A stretch of DNA of 64,000 nucleotides from Actinomycetaceae bacterium (GCA_030532405.1 JAUNLF010000007.1:1-64000), one strand, 5' to 3'. Shown: positions 8,858 through 18,354, counted from the first letter of the stretch. The notes: generated from the letters alone by a model not told the origin. Made by a program: numbers and translations.

Positions 8858-11376
8858 AACAGATCCTTTTCATCGCGCGCGACGACCTCCGACAAATTGG
8901 CGGAAGTATGATGACCAGAATCTTCATGGTCGTCCTCATAAGCGTGCCCCTATTTTTCACGTGGTTTAACGTGCTTGCAACGTGGGAGCCGTTCGACAAC
9001 ATGGACAGGCTACAGATCGCTGTTGCAAGTACGGACGAGGGCTACACCAGTGAAGTGTTGAACCTTGAAGTCAATGTTGGCGACGTGGTTTTGAAAGATC
9101 TAGCGGCGAACGACCAGATTGACTGGGTAATCACCAATAAAGATAAAGCACTGGAAGGGACGCGTTCTGGCGAGTATTACGCCGCCATCGTGCTTCCTGA
9201 AAACTTCTCGCGGTCCATGTTCACGTTCTATGCCGGCGGGGCATCGCCGGCTGATATCACGCTTTACACCAACGAGAAAAAGAACCCGCTTTCGGCAAAC
9301 ATAACCACGCAGGGCGCGCAGGGAGTCACGTCGCAAATCAACACAACGTTTTCGAAAACGTTAGCGGACGTGACAGTGGGCATGGCCGAGGACGTTTCCT
9401 CTTACCTTGATGATGCTGAGACTCAAGCAACTTTGGACAGGTTGGATAATCGACTCGAGTCACTGACAGCGCAGTTGAATGCTGGCGCCGACACGATTGA
9501 TTCGATGTCCGCACTGCTCGGCTCGTCTATTCCTTTAGCAACGGGAGCGGAAAGTCTTGCGAAGGGGTTGCAAGGTTCCTTTGATAACGCGCTTGGCGGC
9601 TCTATTGGTGCGGGCGTGAGTGATCCGTTTGGATCCGTGTCATCTGGCCTGAGCGATTCTTTGGACCTTGCTGCGGAGAACATTTCACAGGTCGAATCAC
9701 GACTGGATGATCTGTTGGATTCCGCTGATTCCACGGCGCAAAGCAGTGCTGACGTCGTGGAGCAACTGGCGAGCATGCTCGATGAACAGATTGCGGGTTT
9801 TCAAGAAACCCGAGATGAGATTGTCCGTATTGTGGGGCCGGGAGGAACCGGCGGAACGATTGAGGGTGATCCGCAAATCGACTGGGGTGTAGACCTGGAG
9901 GCGCAAGGCCCCGCCATTGACCAGTTGATTGCAGACTTAGACGCGGCAATCTCGAGGCAACAAAGCCTGTCGGATCGAATGAAAGACATAGCTTCCGACC
10001 TGCGCGGCGGAGTTTCAAGCACGGAAGACTCCCGTCAGTCTGCCCGCGCTGCGGTGCAGCAAGCTATTGATGCTATTAGCACTGCGCGAACGGATTTTTC
10101 TGAAAACTTTAAGCCGCAGATCGATAGTCTGCGTTCCAACTTGGAGTCGGCGGGGGCGAATGCCGCGGTATTCAGCTCGTACATGGACTCGGTTAAGGCA
10201 CAACTGGGGGATGGTTCGAACGGTCTGATTGCAACCATGCGCAGCTCGCAAGAGTCGCTTGCCGAAACTGCGAACGGTATGCGCGATGGTGCTAGTCGTT
10301 TAGGGGATGTGCGCAAGCAGGTTGAAGAAGCACGCTCCAGTGGTGACTTTGACAAGATCGCCAAGGCTTTGGGGAACGATCCAGAAGGCCTTGCTCGCAT
10401 GATTTCGTCGCCCGTCACCGTTGACCGCAAACCGGTCTTCCCGGTCGCCTCTTTTGGCGTTGGCATGACACCTTTGTTCACTATGATTGCCCTGTGGGTG
10501 GGCGCTTTACTGGCCGGTGTCTTCTTGCGCACGGACGTGTCAGAAAATGTCCGCAGGCGCTATGCCGAAACCTTTATTGACACCAATATCGAAAATGAGG
10601 GCGAGCCCGGCGCGGATGATGAAGCCGAGATATCGGAGGCGCTGGAAACCTCCGGTGAGCTAGCTGGACTATCAGAAAACGACGCGGTTGAGCCATCGGA
10701 AGATGAATCGGCCGAAGACCCCGAAGGGCATGGACAGGTCGAAGCCTCCGAAGAATCTGACGGGGCTGAGGATCCCGAGGAGCTTGAACGGGGCGAGGAC
10801 TCCGAAGGCGTCGAGAAATCTGAGAAATCCGAACAGCCGGCGAGGTCTGCAAAGCGCGCTAAGAAGCCTGTATTTACGGCCGCGCAAGAATACTTGGGCC
10901 GCTACGTGATGTTCTGGCTGGTCGGCATGGCGCAGTCAACGTTCCTAATGGTCGGGCTGATTATGGGTGTGCAGGTTGAGCCAGCTCACCCGTTCCTGTT
11001 GATTTTGGCGGGATGGGTGATCTCGACCGTGTTCACGAACATCGTCTACACGTTAGTGATTTCGCTGTCTAACGCGGGCAAGGCAGTGACAGTGCTGCTA
11101 CTCGTCCTCCAAATATCTGCGGCCGGAGGCGCTTATCCTCTGGAACTACTACCGCAATGGTTCCAAAATATAAGCCCCTGGCTTCCAGCAACTTACGCGA
11201 TCAATCTGATGCGTTCCGCGATTGCTGGAATCTACGCGGGTGACTTTGTGCAAGATCTTGGGATGATTCTGTTGTTCCTGATACCCAACTTGATCGTGGG
11301 ATTGGTTCTTCGACACGCGATTGCGGGCAGGATCGACTTGATGACCAAGAGCATGGAAAAAACCAAGGTTATGTAA
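8854..11376 (+). CDS. YhgE/Pip-family membrane protein (second of a pair, with acidic insert)
   Basis: A paralogue of the preceding gene, 840 residues, with the same plan: N-terminal helix (about 18-42, LFFTWFNVLATWEPF), an extracytoplasmic helical stalk, and C-terminal membrane helices. Between the first C-terminal helix (about 529-555) and the rest (from about 685) lies a strongly acidic insert of roughly 95 residues (about 579-672). It is rich in Glu, Ser, Asp and Pro and ends in a Lys/Arg cluster. The first paralogue lacks this insert, which by topology should face the cytoplasm. The start ATG overlaps the upstream stop. After the gene come about 80 bases before the ZTP riboswitch. Confidence 0.85.
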   Translation: MKQILFIARDDLRQIGGSMMTRIFMVVLISVPLFFTWFNVLATWEPFDNMDRLQIAVASTDEGYTSEVLNLEVNVGDVVLKDLAANDQIDWVITNKDKALEGTRSGEYYAAIVLPENFSRSMFTFYAGGASPADITLYTNEKKNPLSANITTQGAQGVTSQINTTFSKTLADVTVGMAEDVSSYLDDAETQATLDRLDNRLESLTAQLNAGADTIDSMSALLGSSIPLATGAESLAKGLQGSFDNALGGSIGAGVSDPFGSVSSGLSDSLDLAAENISQVESRLDDLLDSADSTAQSSADVVEQLASMLDEQIAGFQETRDEIVRIVGPGGTGGTIEGDPQIDWGVDLEAQGPAIDQLIADLDAAISRQQSLSDRMKDIASDLRGGVSSTEDSRQSARAAVQQAIDAISTARTDFSENFKPQIDSLRSNLESAGANAAVFSSYMDSVKAQLGDGSNGLIATMRSSQESLAETANGMRDGASRLGDVRKQVEEARSSGDFDKIAKALGNDPEGLARMISSPVTVDRKPVFPVASFGVGMTPLFTMIALWVGALLAGVFLRTDVSENVRRRYAETFIDTNIENEGEPGADDEAEISEALETSGELAGLSENDAVEPSEDESAEDPEGHGQVEASEESDGAEDPEELERGEDSEGVEKSEKSEQPARSAKRAKKPVFTAAQEYLGRYVMFWLVGMAQSTFLMVGLIMGVQVEPAHPFLLILAGWVISTVFTNIVYTLVISLSNAGKAVTVLLLVLQISAAGGAYPLELLPQWFQNISPWLPATYAINLMRSAIAGIYAGDFVQDLGMILLFLIPNLIVGLVLRHAIAGRIDLMTKSMEKTKVM

Positions 11377-11454
11377 ACCCGCATCTCCCTTGAGATTCTG
11401 GGCACAACCGTCTTGAGAAGGACTGCCAAAACGCCGGTATTTGCGCTAAAGTCT

Positions 11455-11535
11455 TAAGCGTCGCGACTGGCGCGCAGGTGGACCACCACCGGGGAGCGAC
11501 AATGAGGATTCAACGGCCGCCCGCCTGGGTCAGAA
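11455..11535 (+). promoter_or_regulatory. ZTP riboswitch (pfl motif) upstream of glyA-folD
   Basis: The segment carries the conserved pieces of the ZTP/ZMP riboswitch in order. GCGTCGCGACTGGCG is at about 11459, then GGTGGACCACCACCGGGGAGCGAC to about 11500, a variable linker, and GCCGCCCGCCTGGGTCAG to about 11533. This RNA class senses ZTP/ZMP, which build up when 10-formyltetrahydrofolate is short, and turns on folate and one-carbon genes. glyA and folD are standard targets. It ends about 64 bases before the glyA ATG. I see no clear terminator after it, so control may act on translation. Confidence 0.9.
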
Positions 11536-11598
11536 GAATCACCGGATAGGCGCGCGACCATGCGCTTCCGGGTTGGAAAAATGCCAGATGGAGGACTC

Positions 11599-12888
11599 AT
11601 GGGAACACCACTGAACGAACAGTCACTCGCAGAAGTTGATCCGCAAATCCAGCAGGTTCTGGATGACGAGCTAAACCGCCAGCGCGAAACGCTGGAAATG
11701 ATTGCCTCAGAAAACTTTGTCCCAAGGGCCGTGCTTGAAGCGCAAGGCTCCGTGCTTACTAACAAGTACGCTGAAGGCTACCCGGGCCGCCGCTACTACG
11801 GTGGTTGCGAATTCGTAGATGTTGCTGAAAATCTTGCGCGCGACCGTGCCAAAGAAATTTTTGGCGCTGAATATGTAAACGTTCAGCCTCACGCGGGCTC
11901 CCAAGCAAACGCCGCGGTCCTCGCCGCCCTGGCAAAGCCGGGCGACACGATTCTCGGCCTCTCTCTAGACCACGGCGGACACCTCACGCACGGCATGAAG
12001 ATCAACTTCTCCGGCCGCCTGTACAACCCGACCTTCTACCAGGTAAACCCCGACACTATGCGCATCGAGATGGATGAGGTCCGCAAGATTGCGCACGAAG
12101 TAAAGCCGCAGGTCATTATCGCCGGCTGGTCCGCGTACCCGCGCGTCCTTGACTTCGCAGAGTTCCGCAAGATTGCCGACGAGGTCGGAGCTTACCTGTG
12201 GGTTGACATGGCGCACTTCGCCGGCTTGGTAGCTGCGGGGCTACACCCGAACCCGGTTCCGTACGCGGACGTCGTGTCCACGACGGTTCACAAGACCATC
12301 GGCGGCCCGCGTTCAGGCATGATCCTTTCGCGCGACGCTGAACTTGGTAAGAAGATCAACTCCGCGGTATTCCCCGGCCAGCAGGGTGGCCCTCTCATGC
12401 ACGTGATCGCCGCGAAGGCTGTCGCAATGAAGGTCGCTCAGACCGACGAGTTCAAGGACCGCCAAAAGCGCACGCTGGAAGGTGCTTCAATCCTGGCTGA
12501 CCGTTTGAACCAGGACGACGTTAAGTCCGCGGGCATTTCACTGGTCACGGGCGGCACTGATGTTCACCTCGTCCTCGTGGACCTGCGAGATTCGAAGATT
12601 GACGGACAGCAGGGTGAAGACGTCCTGCATGAAGTTGGCATCACCGTGAACCGTAACGCCGTTCCGTTCGACCCGCGCCCGCCGCGAGTCACGTCCGGCC
12701 TCCGTATCGGAACGCCCGCACTGGCTACACGCGGATTTGGTGCCGAAGAGTTCACTGAAGTTGCTGACATTATTGCAACCGCTTTGGTTCAGGCCGCCGG
12801 TGAAGGCGACGTGGACGTGGCGGGTCTGCGTGCGCGCGTGAAGGCGCTGACCGACGCGTTCCCACTGTACGAAGGGCTTGATAAATGA
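11599..12888 (+). CDS. glyA: Serine hydroxymethyltransferase GlyA
   Basis: This PLP enzyme converts serine and tetrahydrofolate to glycine and 5,10-methylenetetrahydrofolate, the main one-carbon entry point. With the start at ATG 11599 it has 429 residues, the usual length. GGAGG at 11590-11594 precedes this ATG. An in-frame ATG at 11560 would add 13 residues and has no ribosome site. The PLP lysine is K232 in [28 protein letters not shown] and [13 protein letters not shown] are present. It overlaps folD by four bases. The ZTP riboswitch upstream links expression to folate status. Confidence 0.96.
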   Translation: MGTPLNEQSLAEVDPQIQQVLDDELNRQRETLEMIASENFVPRAVLEAQGSVLTNKYAEGYPGRRYYGGCEFVDVAENLARDRAKEIFGAEYVNVQPHAGSQANAAVLAALAKPGDTILGLSLDHGGHLTHGMKINFSGRLYNPTFYQVNPDTMRIEMDEVRKIAHEVKPQVIIAGWSAYPRVLDFAEFRKIADEVGAYLWVDMAHFAGLVAAGLHPNPVPYADVVSTTVHKTIGGPRSGMILSRDAELGKKINSAVFPGQQGGPLMHVIAAKAVAMKVAQTDEFKDRQKRTLEGASILADRLNQDDVKSAGISLVTGGTDVHLVLVDLRDSKIDGQQGEDVLHEVGITVNRNAVPFDPRPPRVTSGLRIGTPALATRGFGAEEFTEVADIIATALVQAAGEGDVDVAGLRARVKALTDAFPLYEGLDK

Positions 12889-13772
12889 GGGCGCCCTGGA
12901 ACGGTCAGGCGAAAGTACTAGACGGCAAAGCGGTTGCGGCTCAAATCAAGGATGAGCTGCGAGAGCGCGTCACTGCGCTACGTGAGCGGGGCGTAGTTCC
13001 GGGACTGGGAACGATCCTGGTTGGTGAAGATCCGGGGTCGAAAACGTACGTTGCGGGTAAACACCGCGACTGCGCGGAAGTCGGTATTGAATCGATTCGT
13101 ATTGACCTGCCCGAAACTGCGACGGAAGACGAGATCCTCGCTGCCGTGAAGCAGTTGAATGAGGACGATGCTTGCACCGGCTACATCGTGCAGCTTCCCC
13201 TGCCGAAGGGGATTGACACGAACAAGGTTTTGGAGGCTATCGATCCCGCGAAGGATGCTGACGGCCTGCATCCGACGAACCTTGGGCGCCTGGTTTTGCG
13301 TGTTTCGGAGCCGATCGAGTCACCGTTGCCGTGCACGCCGCGCGCTGTGATTGAACTGATCTCGCGTAACGGTATTGATCTTGCTGGTAAGGACATCGTG
13401 GTGGTGGGCCGTGGAACGACGGTGGGCCGCTCGATTGGTTTGTTGTTGACTCGTAAAGATGTGAACGCGACCGTCACGCTTTGCCACACGGGCACGCGCG
13501 ACCTGGCGGATAAGGTGTCGCGCGCTGACGTTGTGGTTGCGGCAACCGGTGCGGCGGGCATCATTACGGCTGACATGGTGAAGCCCGGAGCTGTCGTTCT
13601 TGACGTGGGAGTTTCCCGCATTGAGGTCGATGGTAAGGCCCGCCTGGCGGGTGACGTTGCCGACGGTGTGGATGAGGTAGCGGCTTACCTGTCTCCGAAC
13701 CCCGGTGGCGTGGGACCCATGACTCGCGCACTGCTGTTGGCGAACATTGTGGAGTCCGCTGAACGACTCTAA
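12885..13772 (+). CDS. folD: Methylenetetrahydrofolate dehydrogenase / cyclohydrolase FolD
   Basis: Oxidises 5,10-methylenetetrahydrofolate to the methenyl form and hydrolyses it to 10-formyltetrahydrofolate, the next step after GlyA. The 295-residue product has the active-site segment GSKTYVAGK (about residues 46-54), [12 protein letters not shown] near residue 104, and a Rossmann loop [13 protein letters not shown]. In this loop the more usual RSxxVGxP is [29 protein letters not shown] closes the fold. The start ATG overlaps the glyA stop (ATGA). A strong terminator follows. Confidence 0.95.
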   Translation: MRAPWNGQAKVLDGKAVAAQIKDELRERVTALRERGVVPGLGTILVGEDPGSKTYVAGKHRDCAEVGIESIRIDLPETATEDEILAAVKQLNEDDACTGYIVQLPLPKGIDTNKVLEAIDPAKDADGLHPTNLGRLVLRVSEPIESPLPCTPRAVIELISRNGIDLAGKDIVVVGRGTTVGRSIGLLLTRKDVNATVTLCHTGTRDLADKVSRADVVVAATGAAGIITADMVKPGAVVLDVGVSRIEVDGKARLAGDVADGVDEVAAYLSPNPGGVGPMTRALLLANIVESAERL

Positions 13773-13785
13773 GCGACTGTAAATG

Positions 13786-13825
13786 TTTGGTGCCCCTCGA
13801 GTTTTTTCGAGGGGCACCAAAGTTT
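13786..13825. terminator. Terminator between convergent folD and xth
   Basis: A perfect 15-bp stem, TTTGGTGCCCCTCGA (13786-13800) with TCGAGGGGCACCAAA (13807-13821), then GTTTT. It lies 14 bases after folD and 20 bases before the end of the convergent xth gene, and the stem could serve both strands. Confidence 0.9.
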
Positions 13826-13845
13826 TAGAACCTAAGGTTTTGAAT

Positions 13846-14667
13846 TTAGCCGTAGATGATGCGTAGGGGAGCGTGGTCGGAGTACCTGGACGCGTAGTCT
13901 GCCGCGCGGTCTACGTGCACGCTGGTGGCAGCGTTCGCGAGTGAGGGTGTTGCCAGGTGGTAGTCGATGCGCCATCCGGCGTTGGTGTCGAATGCTTTTC
14001 CGCGGTAGGACCACCACGTGTAGGGGCCTTGCTCGTTGCCGGTGAAGTCGCGTACAACGTCGCGCCAACCCATGCCTAGCCACCGGTCGACGTAGGCGAT
14101 TTCTTCATCCAGTACGCCCGCGGTCTTGTTGTGGTTGCCTTTCCAGTTCTTGATGTCCAGCTCGGTGTGGACGATGTTGAGGTCGCCGGTCACTACAACG
14201 TCGCGGTCTTCGTTAAACAGTTCTTGCATGCGTGGCGTAACCAGGTCCAGGTGCGCGTACTTTTGGTCCATCTTTTCCGTACCTACTTGTCCTGAGTGTA
14301 GGTAGGCGGATACGACCGTGACGCGGTGGTCGCCATCCAGAATGTCGACCTCTAGCCAGCGGCCCGTGTCTACGGGGATCGCCTCGACGCCTTCGGGTTG
14401 CGCCCCGTAACGAACCGTGGCCGCATCGAGTTTCACGTGCGAATCTTTACGCACGCCAATCGCTACACCGGCGCGGCCTTTCACTTCGCAGGGGAAAGTG
14501 ACCAGGTCCCAATCCTCACCCAGCAGGCTGGCAGTGATTTCGTCAGATGCGCGAACTTCCTGCAGCGTGATCACGTCCGGCTTTGTTTGCGCCAGTGAAT
14601 CATGCATTCCGCGCTTAACGGCAGCGCGAATCCCGTTTACGTTTATTGAAGCAAGCGAAAAAGTCAT
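13846..14667 (-). CDS. xth: Exodeoxyribonuclease III (AP endonuclease)
   Basis: An enzyme of the exonuclease-endonuclease-phosphatase fold that cuts DNA at abasic sites and trims 3' ends in base excision repair. It has 273 residues from the ATG at 14667. The N-terminus SLASINVNGIRAAVKRGM, the metal ligand in ITLQEVRA, the catalytic VVTGDLNIVHTELD and the final SDHAPL (catalytic Asp-His) are all visible. An ATG nine bases upstream (14676) is possible, but GATAAT ends seven bases before 14667, which favours a leaderless start there. It is convergent with folD. Confidence 0.93.
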   Translation of the reverse strand: MTFSLASINVNGIRAAVKRGMHDSLAQTKPDVITLQEVRASDEITASLLGEDWDLVTFPCEVKGRAGVAIGVRKDSHVKLDAATVRYGAQPEGVEAIPVDTGRWLEVDILDGDHRVTVVSAYLHSGQVGTEKMDQKYAHLDLVTPRMQELFNEDRDVVVTGDLNIVHTELDIKNWKGNHNKTAGVLDEEIAYVDRWLGMGWRDVVRDFTGNEQGPYTWWSYRGKAFDTNAGWRIDYHLATPSLANAATSVHVDRAADYASRYSDHAPLRIIYG

Positions 14668-14680
14668 GCCGCCCATTATC
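14668..14680 (-). promoter_or_regulatory. Candidate leaderless promoter of xth
   Basis: On the minus strand GATAAT (14680-14675) is followed by seven bases and then the ATG at 14667. A copy of the GAGGGCG motif lies just upstream at 14695. Confidence 0.4.
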
Positions 14681-14741
14681 CCAGGTTTTATATACGAGGG
14701 CGTGCCAGGCCAAGGTGACCATCCGCACGGGGGCGGTTCTT

Positions 14742-15545
14742 TTATAGTCGTGGAACTACCTCGACAGTGATGCCCTGGTCGCGCAACGACTCAATTATTT
14801 CGGGCGGTGTGTCAGAGTCGGTAATTATTAAGTCGAACAGAGTGTTAGAACCAACTTTATACAGGGCGGAACGGTCAAACTTTGAGGAGTCCACCAAAAG
14901 AATCTTTTTCCGCGATACCTCTAACATGGCTCGTTTAACGCGAGCAACGTTTTCATTCGGATGATAAAAATCGGTCGAGGAGAGCGCGCTGGTAGACATA
15001 ACGCACAGATCAACATGTATCTGTTTGATTGCAACTTCTGCCAAGTCCCCAAAATACGAGTTAGCCCAGGACTCGTACTCGCCACCAACTAGAAGTAAGC
15101 GAACCCCTTCTTGGTTACGTACGTGTTCCGCCACAAACTCTGCATTGGTTATTACCGTGATTGGGGCGACGTCAGACAGGTCGGAGACCAGTGGAATCGT
15201 TGAGGATGAGTCGTCCACCATTAGCGAGCTACCCCGAGTTAAGTATTTGCGTGCGGCTTCAGCAAGGCTTGTTTTTACCTCATAGTTGGTGTTTATGCGA
15301 AGCCTGTAGGAAGCTTCGGTGAGTGAAGACTCTGCGGGAGTGACCTCGCCGCGACGTCGCGTTACGAGCTGTGTGCGCTCTAATTCGGCGACGTCGCGGT
15401 AGACGGTCATTGCAGACACGCCGAGAATCTCGGCAAGCTCCTCTACATGTGTCGACCCCACTCGAACCAGGTGGTCCATTATTTTATGGCGTCGTGATTC
15501 GGGGTCAAGGGACGAAGTTTGAGGAGCTGTCTTCTTAAGATTCAC
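14742..15545 (-). CDS. DeoR/GlpR-family transcriptional regulator
   Basis: 267 residues. The N-terminal winged helix-turn-helix (about 18-70) contains the DeoR signature VEELAEILGVSAMTVYRDVAELE. The C-terminal sugar-phosphate sensor domain of the family (about 85-260) has TVITNAEFVAEH, LLVGGEY and LLVDSSKFDRSALYKV. DeoR proteins usually repress sugar or polyol operons and are released by a phosphorylated intermediate. It is the last gene of a minus-strand unit after an FGGY kinase and a GpsA-like dehydrogenase, and overlaps the latter by 11 bases. The likely effector is therefore the kinase product. The ATGTT-N2-AACAT palindrome in the promoter is a candidate operator. Confidence 0.9.
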   Translation of the reverse strand: MNLKKTAPQTSSLDPESRRHKIMDHLVRVGSTHVEELAEILGVSAMTVYRDVAELERTQLVTRRRGEVTPAESSLTEASYRLRINTNYEVKTSLAEAARKYLTRGSSLMVDDSSSTIPLVSDLSDVAPITVITNAEFVAEHVRNQEGVRLLLVGGEYESWANSYFGDLAEVAIKQIHVDLCVMSTSALSSTDFYHPNENVARVKRAMLEVSRKKILLVDSSKFDRSALYKVGSNTLFDLIITDSDTPPEIIESLRDQGITVEVVPRL

Positions 15546-16584
15546 GCGGGAGCACTGCCTTAGCTATTACTTGCTGTACCGGTTCTGTTGTTCCATTCAG
15601 AATCTTAATCACAGCGCCCAGCAAAGGTAGATCTGTTTCAATGTCTAGGCCGGATTGTTCAACCAGTTTTTCAGCCAATGATGCCGCAGGAACGCCCTCA
15701 ACGGTTTGTTCTAAGCGATCCATTTCTGCAAGAGCTTCAGCCGGTTTTTCTCCGCGCCCGATCCTAACGCCGTAAACTTTGTTACGTCCAGACAGGCCTG
15801 TAACTTCAAGGTCTCCCACTCCGGGTAAACCGAAAGCCGTTGCGGTGTCGGCACCTAGATGAACGCCGAGTCCAGACATTTCACGAACAGCCTGAGTAAA
15901 CGTCGCTGCCTTGAGATTGTGGTGGGGGATACCTGTACCTTCCTCAAGGCCATCGGAGATTCCAAGGGCGATGGCGTAGACGTTCTTCATGGGAGCACAG
16001 ATTTCTACTCCCACTTCGTCATTTGTAGCTTCGATCTTGTATGCGTCCGTGCGGGCAGCGCGGGCATATCTCTTGGCGACTTCCAGGTCTTTACATCCGA
16101 AGATGGTGGCAGTCGGTTTCCTAGCTGCGCACTCGTTAGCTTTGACAGGGCCCGCAATCGCGACGATTGGGGGCAACTCTTCGTAGCCTTGTTCTTTAGC
16201 TATCCTGCGAATAGCGTCCGGAAGTAGTTGGATCTTTCCTTCCTGGTCAGGGTTGAAGCCTTTGGAAGTCAACCAAAGTGCGTCTGCTTTAACGATGCCA
16301 GGTAACGCAATTTCGGTAATCTTCGGTACGCCTACTGACGCGACCGACATTACAACCACATCGGCTCCGTCAAGTGCTTCGTCTAGTTCGGTGGAACGGA
16401 ACAGTTTTACGCCGTCAGCAAGGGGTTCATTTGTTCGTGGGTGGGGTTTGCCTGCTTCACATGCATCGAGTAGATGGTCGTCAAGCCAGGTTCCCCATAG
16501 TCGAACATCCCAACCTGCATCAATGAGGGGGGTGCAAAGCGCAGATCCCATAGCGCCTGCGCCTAGGACAGTAATAGAAGACAT
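15535..16584 (-). CDS. NAD(P)-dependent glycerol-3-phosphate dehydrogenase-like protein
   Basis: 349 residues with the GpsA fold. The N-terminal Rossmann motif is VLGAGAMGSAL. IAGPVKANECA, the catalytic lysine region APMKNVYAIALG, and the substrate loop PGVGDLEVTGLSGRN are present. The ATG at 16584 has AGGAGGA five bases upstream. The longer frame from 16656 would overlap the kinase gene. A housekeeping gpsA normally sits with plsC, ddl or der. Here it sits between an FGGY kinase and a DeoR regulator, so it may act in catabolism of glycerol or a related polyol phosphate rather than in lipid synthesis. Substrate not proven. Confidence 0.82.
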   Translation of the reverse strand: MSSITVLGAGAMGSALCTPLIDAGWDVRLWGTWLDDHLLDACEAGKPHPRTNEPLADGVKLFRSTELDEALDGADVVVMSVASVGVPKITEIALPGIVKADALWLTSKGFNPDQEGKIQLLPDAIRRIAKEQGYEELPPIVAIAGPVKANECAARKPTATIFGCKDLEVAKRYARAARTDAYKIEATNDEVGVEICAPMKNVYAIALGISDGLEEGTGIPHHNLKAATFTQAVREMSGLGVHLGADTATAFGLPGVGDLEVTGLSGRNKVYGVRIGRGEKPAEALAEMDRLEQTVEGVPAASLAEKLVEQSGLDIETDLPLLGAVIKILNGTTEPVQQVIAKAVLPRES

Positions 16585-16597
16585 TCTTCCTCCTGGT

Positions 16598-18169
16598 TTA
16601 GAGTTCAGCGGCGGGAGATTCCGGCTTGGTTGATGGGTACTTTTCCGATAGTTCATACAGTTTCTCGAAGGTGTCCTTTAGCTTTGGGTAAAGCTCTCGC
16701 TGTACTGCAGCAACCTCCTTGTAGCGTTCGTGCATCTCCATGTCAGGTTCGATGGTTTCCCCAAATCTGGCCATTTGCTTAGCGGCGGTGGCGACGTCGT
16801 TTGAACCGAATGTGCCAGTTGAAGCCATTGCCAGGACGGCTGCTCCAAGGGCGGAGATCTCGTCCTCAAGGCACACCGTGATGGGGAGTCCAGTGGTATC
16901 GGCCATGATCTGACGCCAAAGCATCGATCTGGTACCACCGCCCATTGCGCGTAGGCCTTCAAGTTTCACGCCTGTGCCCGCTTCTAGCGAGTCAAGGTTC
17001 TGGCGCATCTCGTATCCGATCGATTCAAGGATCGAACGATACATGTGTGCTCGCGAGTGTGTTCCCCGCCAGCCGACTACAGCGCCTCTCGCGACCGAAT
17101 CCCAGAAGGGTGACTGTACCGCGTTCCAGTATGGGAGAGTTACTAAGCCTTCTGCACCCGGCGGGATCTGAGACGCAGCTTCGTCTAACGCTGGATCAGG
17201 ATCGCCTAGCAACTTCGGGTCGCCCAGTGCTTGACGGAACCAGCCTGCTAAATATGAACCGGATGACTGGAGCACTTCGAACACGTAGTTTCCCGGAATG
17301 CCCGAAACGTGCGTGCGGAACACAGGATCATACTTGTATTCGCTGGATTCCACGCCCGCGTTGACCGCTGTTCCAAGATTCAAGAATGCAATCTCGGGTG
17401 TTACGGCCGCCGCGCCAATCCCAGCGGCTTGGCCGTCACCTAGCCCCGCAATAATGGGCAAGCCACGATTCAATCCCCATTCCTCAGCAAGAGTGTCGCG
17501 AAGCGGTGCAATCTCATGAGACGGTGTCACGAGTTCTGACATCTGGTCGCGAGTAACTCCAGCGATATCCAAAAGCTCGTCGGCGTAGTCCCGTTTCTTA
17601 ATGTCGAAAAGACCGAGAGAGTCCGCAGCCGCCTGGGATGACGCCCAACGGCCGGTTAGGTTCCAAACAATGTATCCAAGCACATCGACTACTTTGTAAG
17701 CCTTCTCGAAGTGCTCGGGCTGGTTTTCTTTTACCCACGCCATCTTGTAAATCGCAGGGGTAACGCCGGCAGGTTTGCCTGAAAGTTCGTGAATGTGAGC
17801 ATTTCCGTATTCACGAATCTGCTTTGTGGCACGTCCATCTAGCCACAGGATGCCGTTGCGAAGGGGCTTGCCATCTTTATCGAATGGGGCAAAAGATTCA
17901 CGTTGGTGTGTAATTCCGATTGCGGAGACGCGCTCGCGATCCCTCTTAGAAAGCTTCGATGTTACTTCAGCAATCGTGTCCCGCGATGTGTCCCACCAGC
18001 GGACCGGATTGTGCTCGTAGAAATCCATAGCGGGGGTGTGAAGCTGAATGTTTCGTTTTGCTGTGTGAAGCACGTTGCCGCCAGTGTCAACGACAATCGC
18101 TTTTGTAGATGTGGTCGATGAGTCCAGGGCGATGACGAGTGGCCCATCTTGGGCGCGCTGTTCAGTCAT
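16598..18169 (-). CDS. FGGY-family carbohydrate kinase
   Basis: A sugar or polyol kinase of 523 residues with the two actin-like domains of the family. Phosphate loop 1 is LVIALDSSTTSTKAIVVD (about residues 11-28), the active-site region is GITHQRES, and the C-terminal ATP-site motif is LRAMGGGTRSMLWRQIMAD with ISALGAAVLA. Substrate class cannot be told from this (glycerol, erythritol, xylulose and others share the fold). The start ATG 18169 has GGAGAG upstream. An ATG at 18181 would add four residues. It is the first gene of the unit with the GpsA-like dehydrogenase and DeoR regulator, suggesting that a polyol is phosphorylated and then oxidised. No transporter gene is adjacent. Confidence 0.85.
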   Translation of the reverse strand: MTEQRAQDGPLVIALDSSTTSTKAIVVDTGGNVLHTAKRNIQLHTPAMDFYEHNPVRWWDTSRDTIAEVTSKLSKRDRERVSAIGITHQRESFAPFDKDGKPLRNGILWLDGRATKQIREYGNAHIHELSGKPAGVTPAIYKMAWVKENQPEHFEKAYKVVDVLGYIVWNLTGRWASSQAAADSLGLFDIKKRDYADELLDIAGVTRDQMSELVTPSHEIAPLRDTLAEEWGLNRGLPIIAGLGDGQAAGIGAAAVTPEIAFLNLGTAVNAGVESSEYKYDPVFRTHVSGIPGNYVFEVLQSSGSYLAGWFRQALGDPKLLGDPDPALDEAASQIPPGAEGLVTLPYWNAVQSPFWDSVARGAVVGWRGTHSRAHMYRSILESIGYEMRQNLDSLEAGTGVKLEGLRAMGGGTRSMLWRQIMADTTGLPITVCLEDEISALGAAVLAMASTGTFGSNDVATAAKQMARFGETIEPDMEMHERYKEVAAVQRELYPKLKDTFEKLYELSEKYPSTKPESPAAEL

Positions 18170-18191
18170 GTTTCTCTCCATTCTTCATTGA

Positions 18192-18233
18192 ATGTTCCAA
18201 CATCCATTCTAGTTATTTTTTAACAGGTTTCAA
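18192..18233 (-). promoter_or_regulatory. Promoter and palindrome of the FGGY kinase operon
   Basis: Reading the minus strand, -35 TTGAAA (18233-18228) and -10 TAGAAT (18211-18206) are 16 bases apart. Just after the -10 lies ATGTT-GG-AACAT (18203-18192), a good position for a repressor such as the DeoR protein encoded at the end of the operon. Confidence 0.6.
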
Positions 18234-18300
18234 CAAAGAATCTGAGAAAACTAACAAAAATACGTGAATAGGCGTGTTTGCGTGAGAATGAGTGAATGAA

Positions 18301-18339
18301 AGTGCCGCCCGGATCCCTGTGTGGGATTCGGACGGCACT
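18301..18339 (-). terminator. Terminator hairpin of yihY
   Basis: AGTGCCG (18301-18307) and CGGCACT (18333-18339) close a long imperfect stem that continues through CCGGATCCC and GGGATTCGG. It lies 16 bases past the end of the minus-strand yihY gene. No T-run follows. Confidence 0.6.
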
Positions 18340-18354
18340 GTTAGTTGGTTTGGG

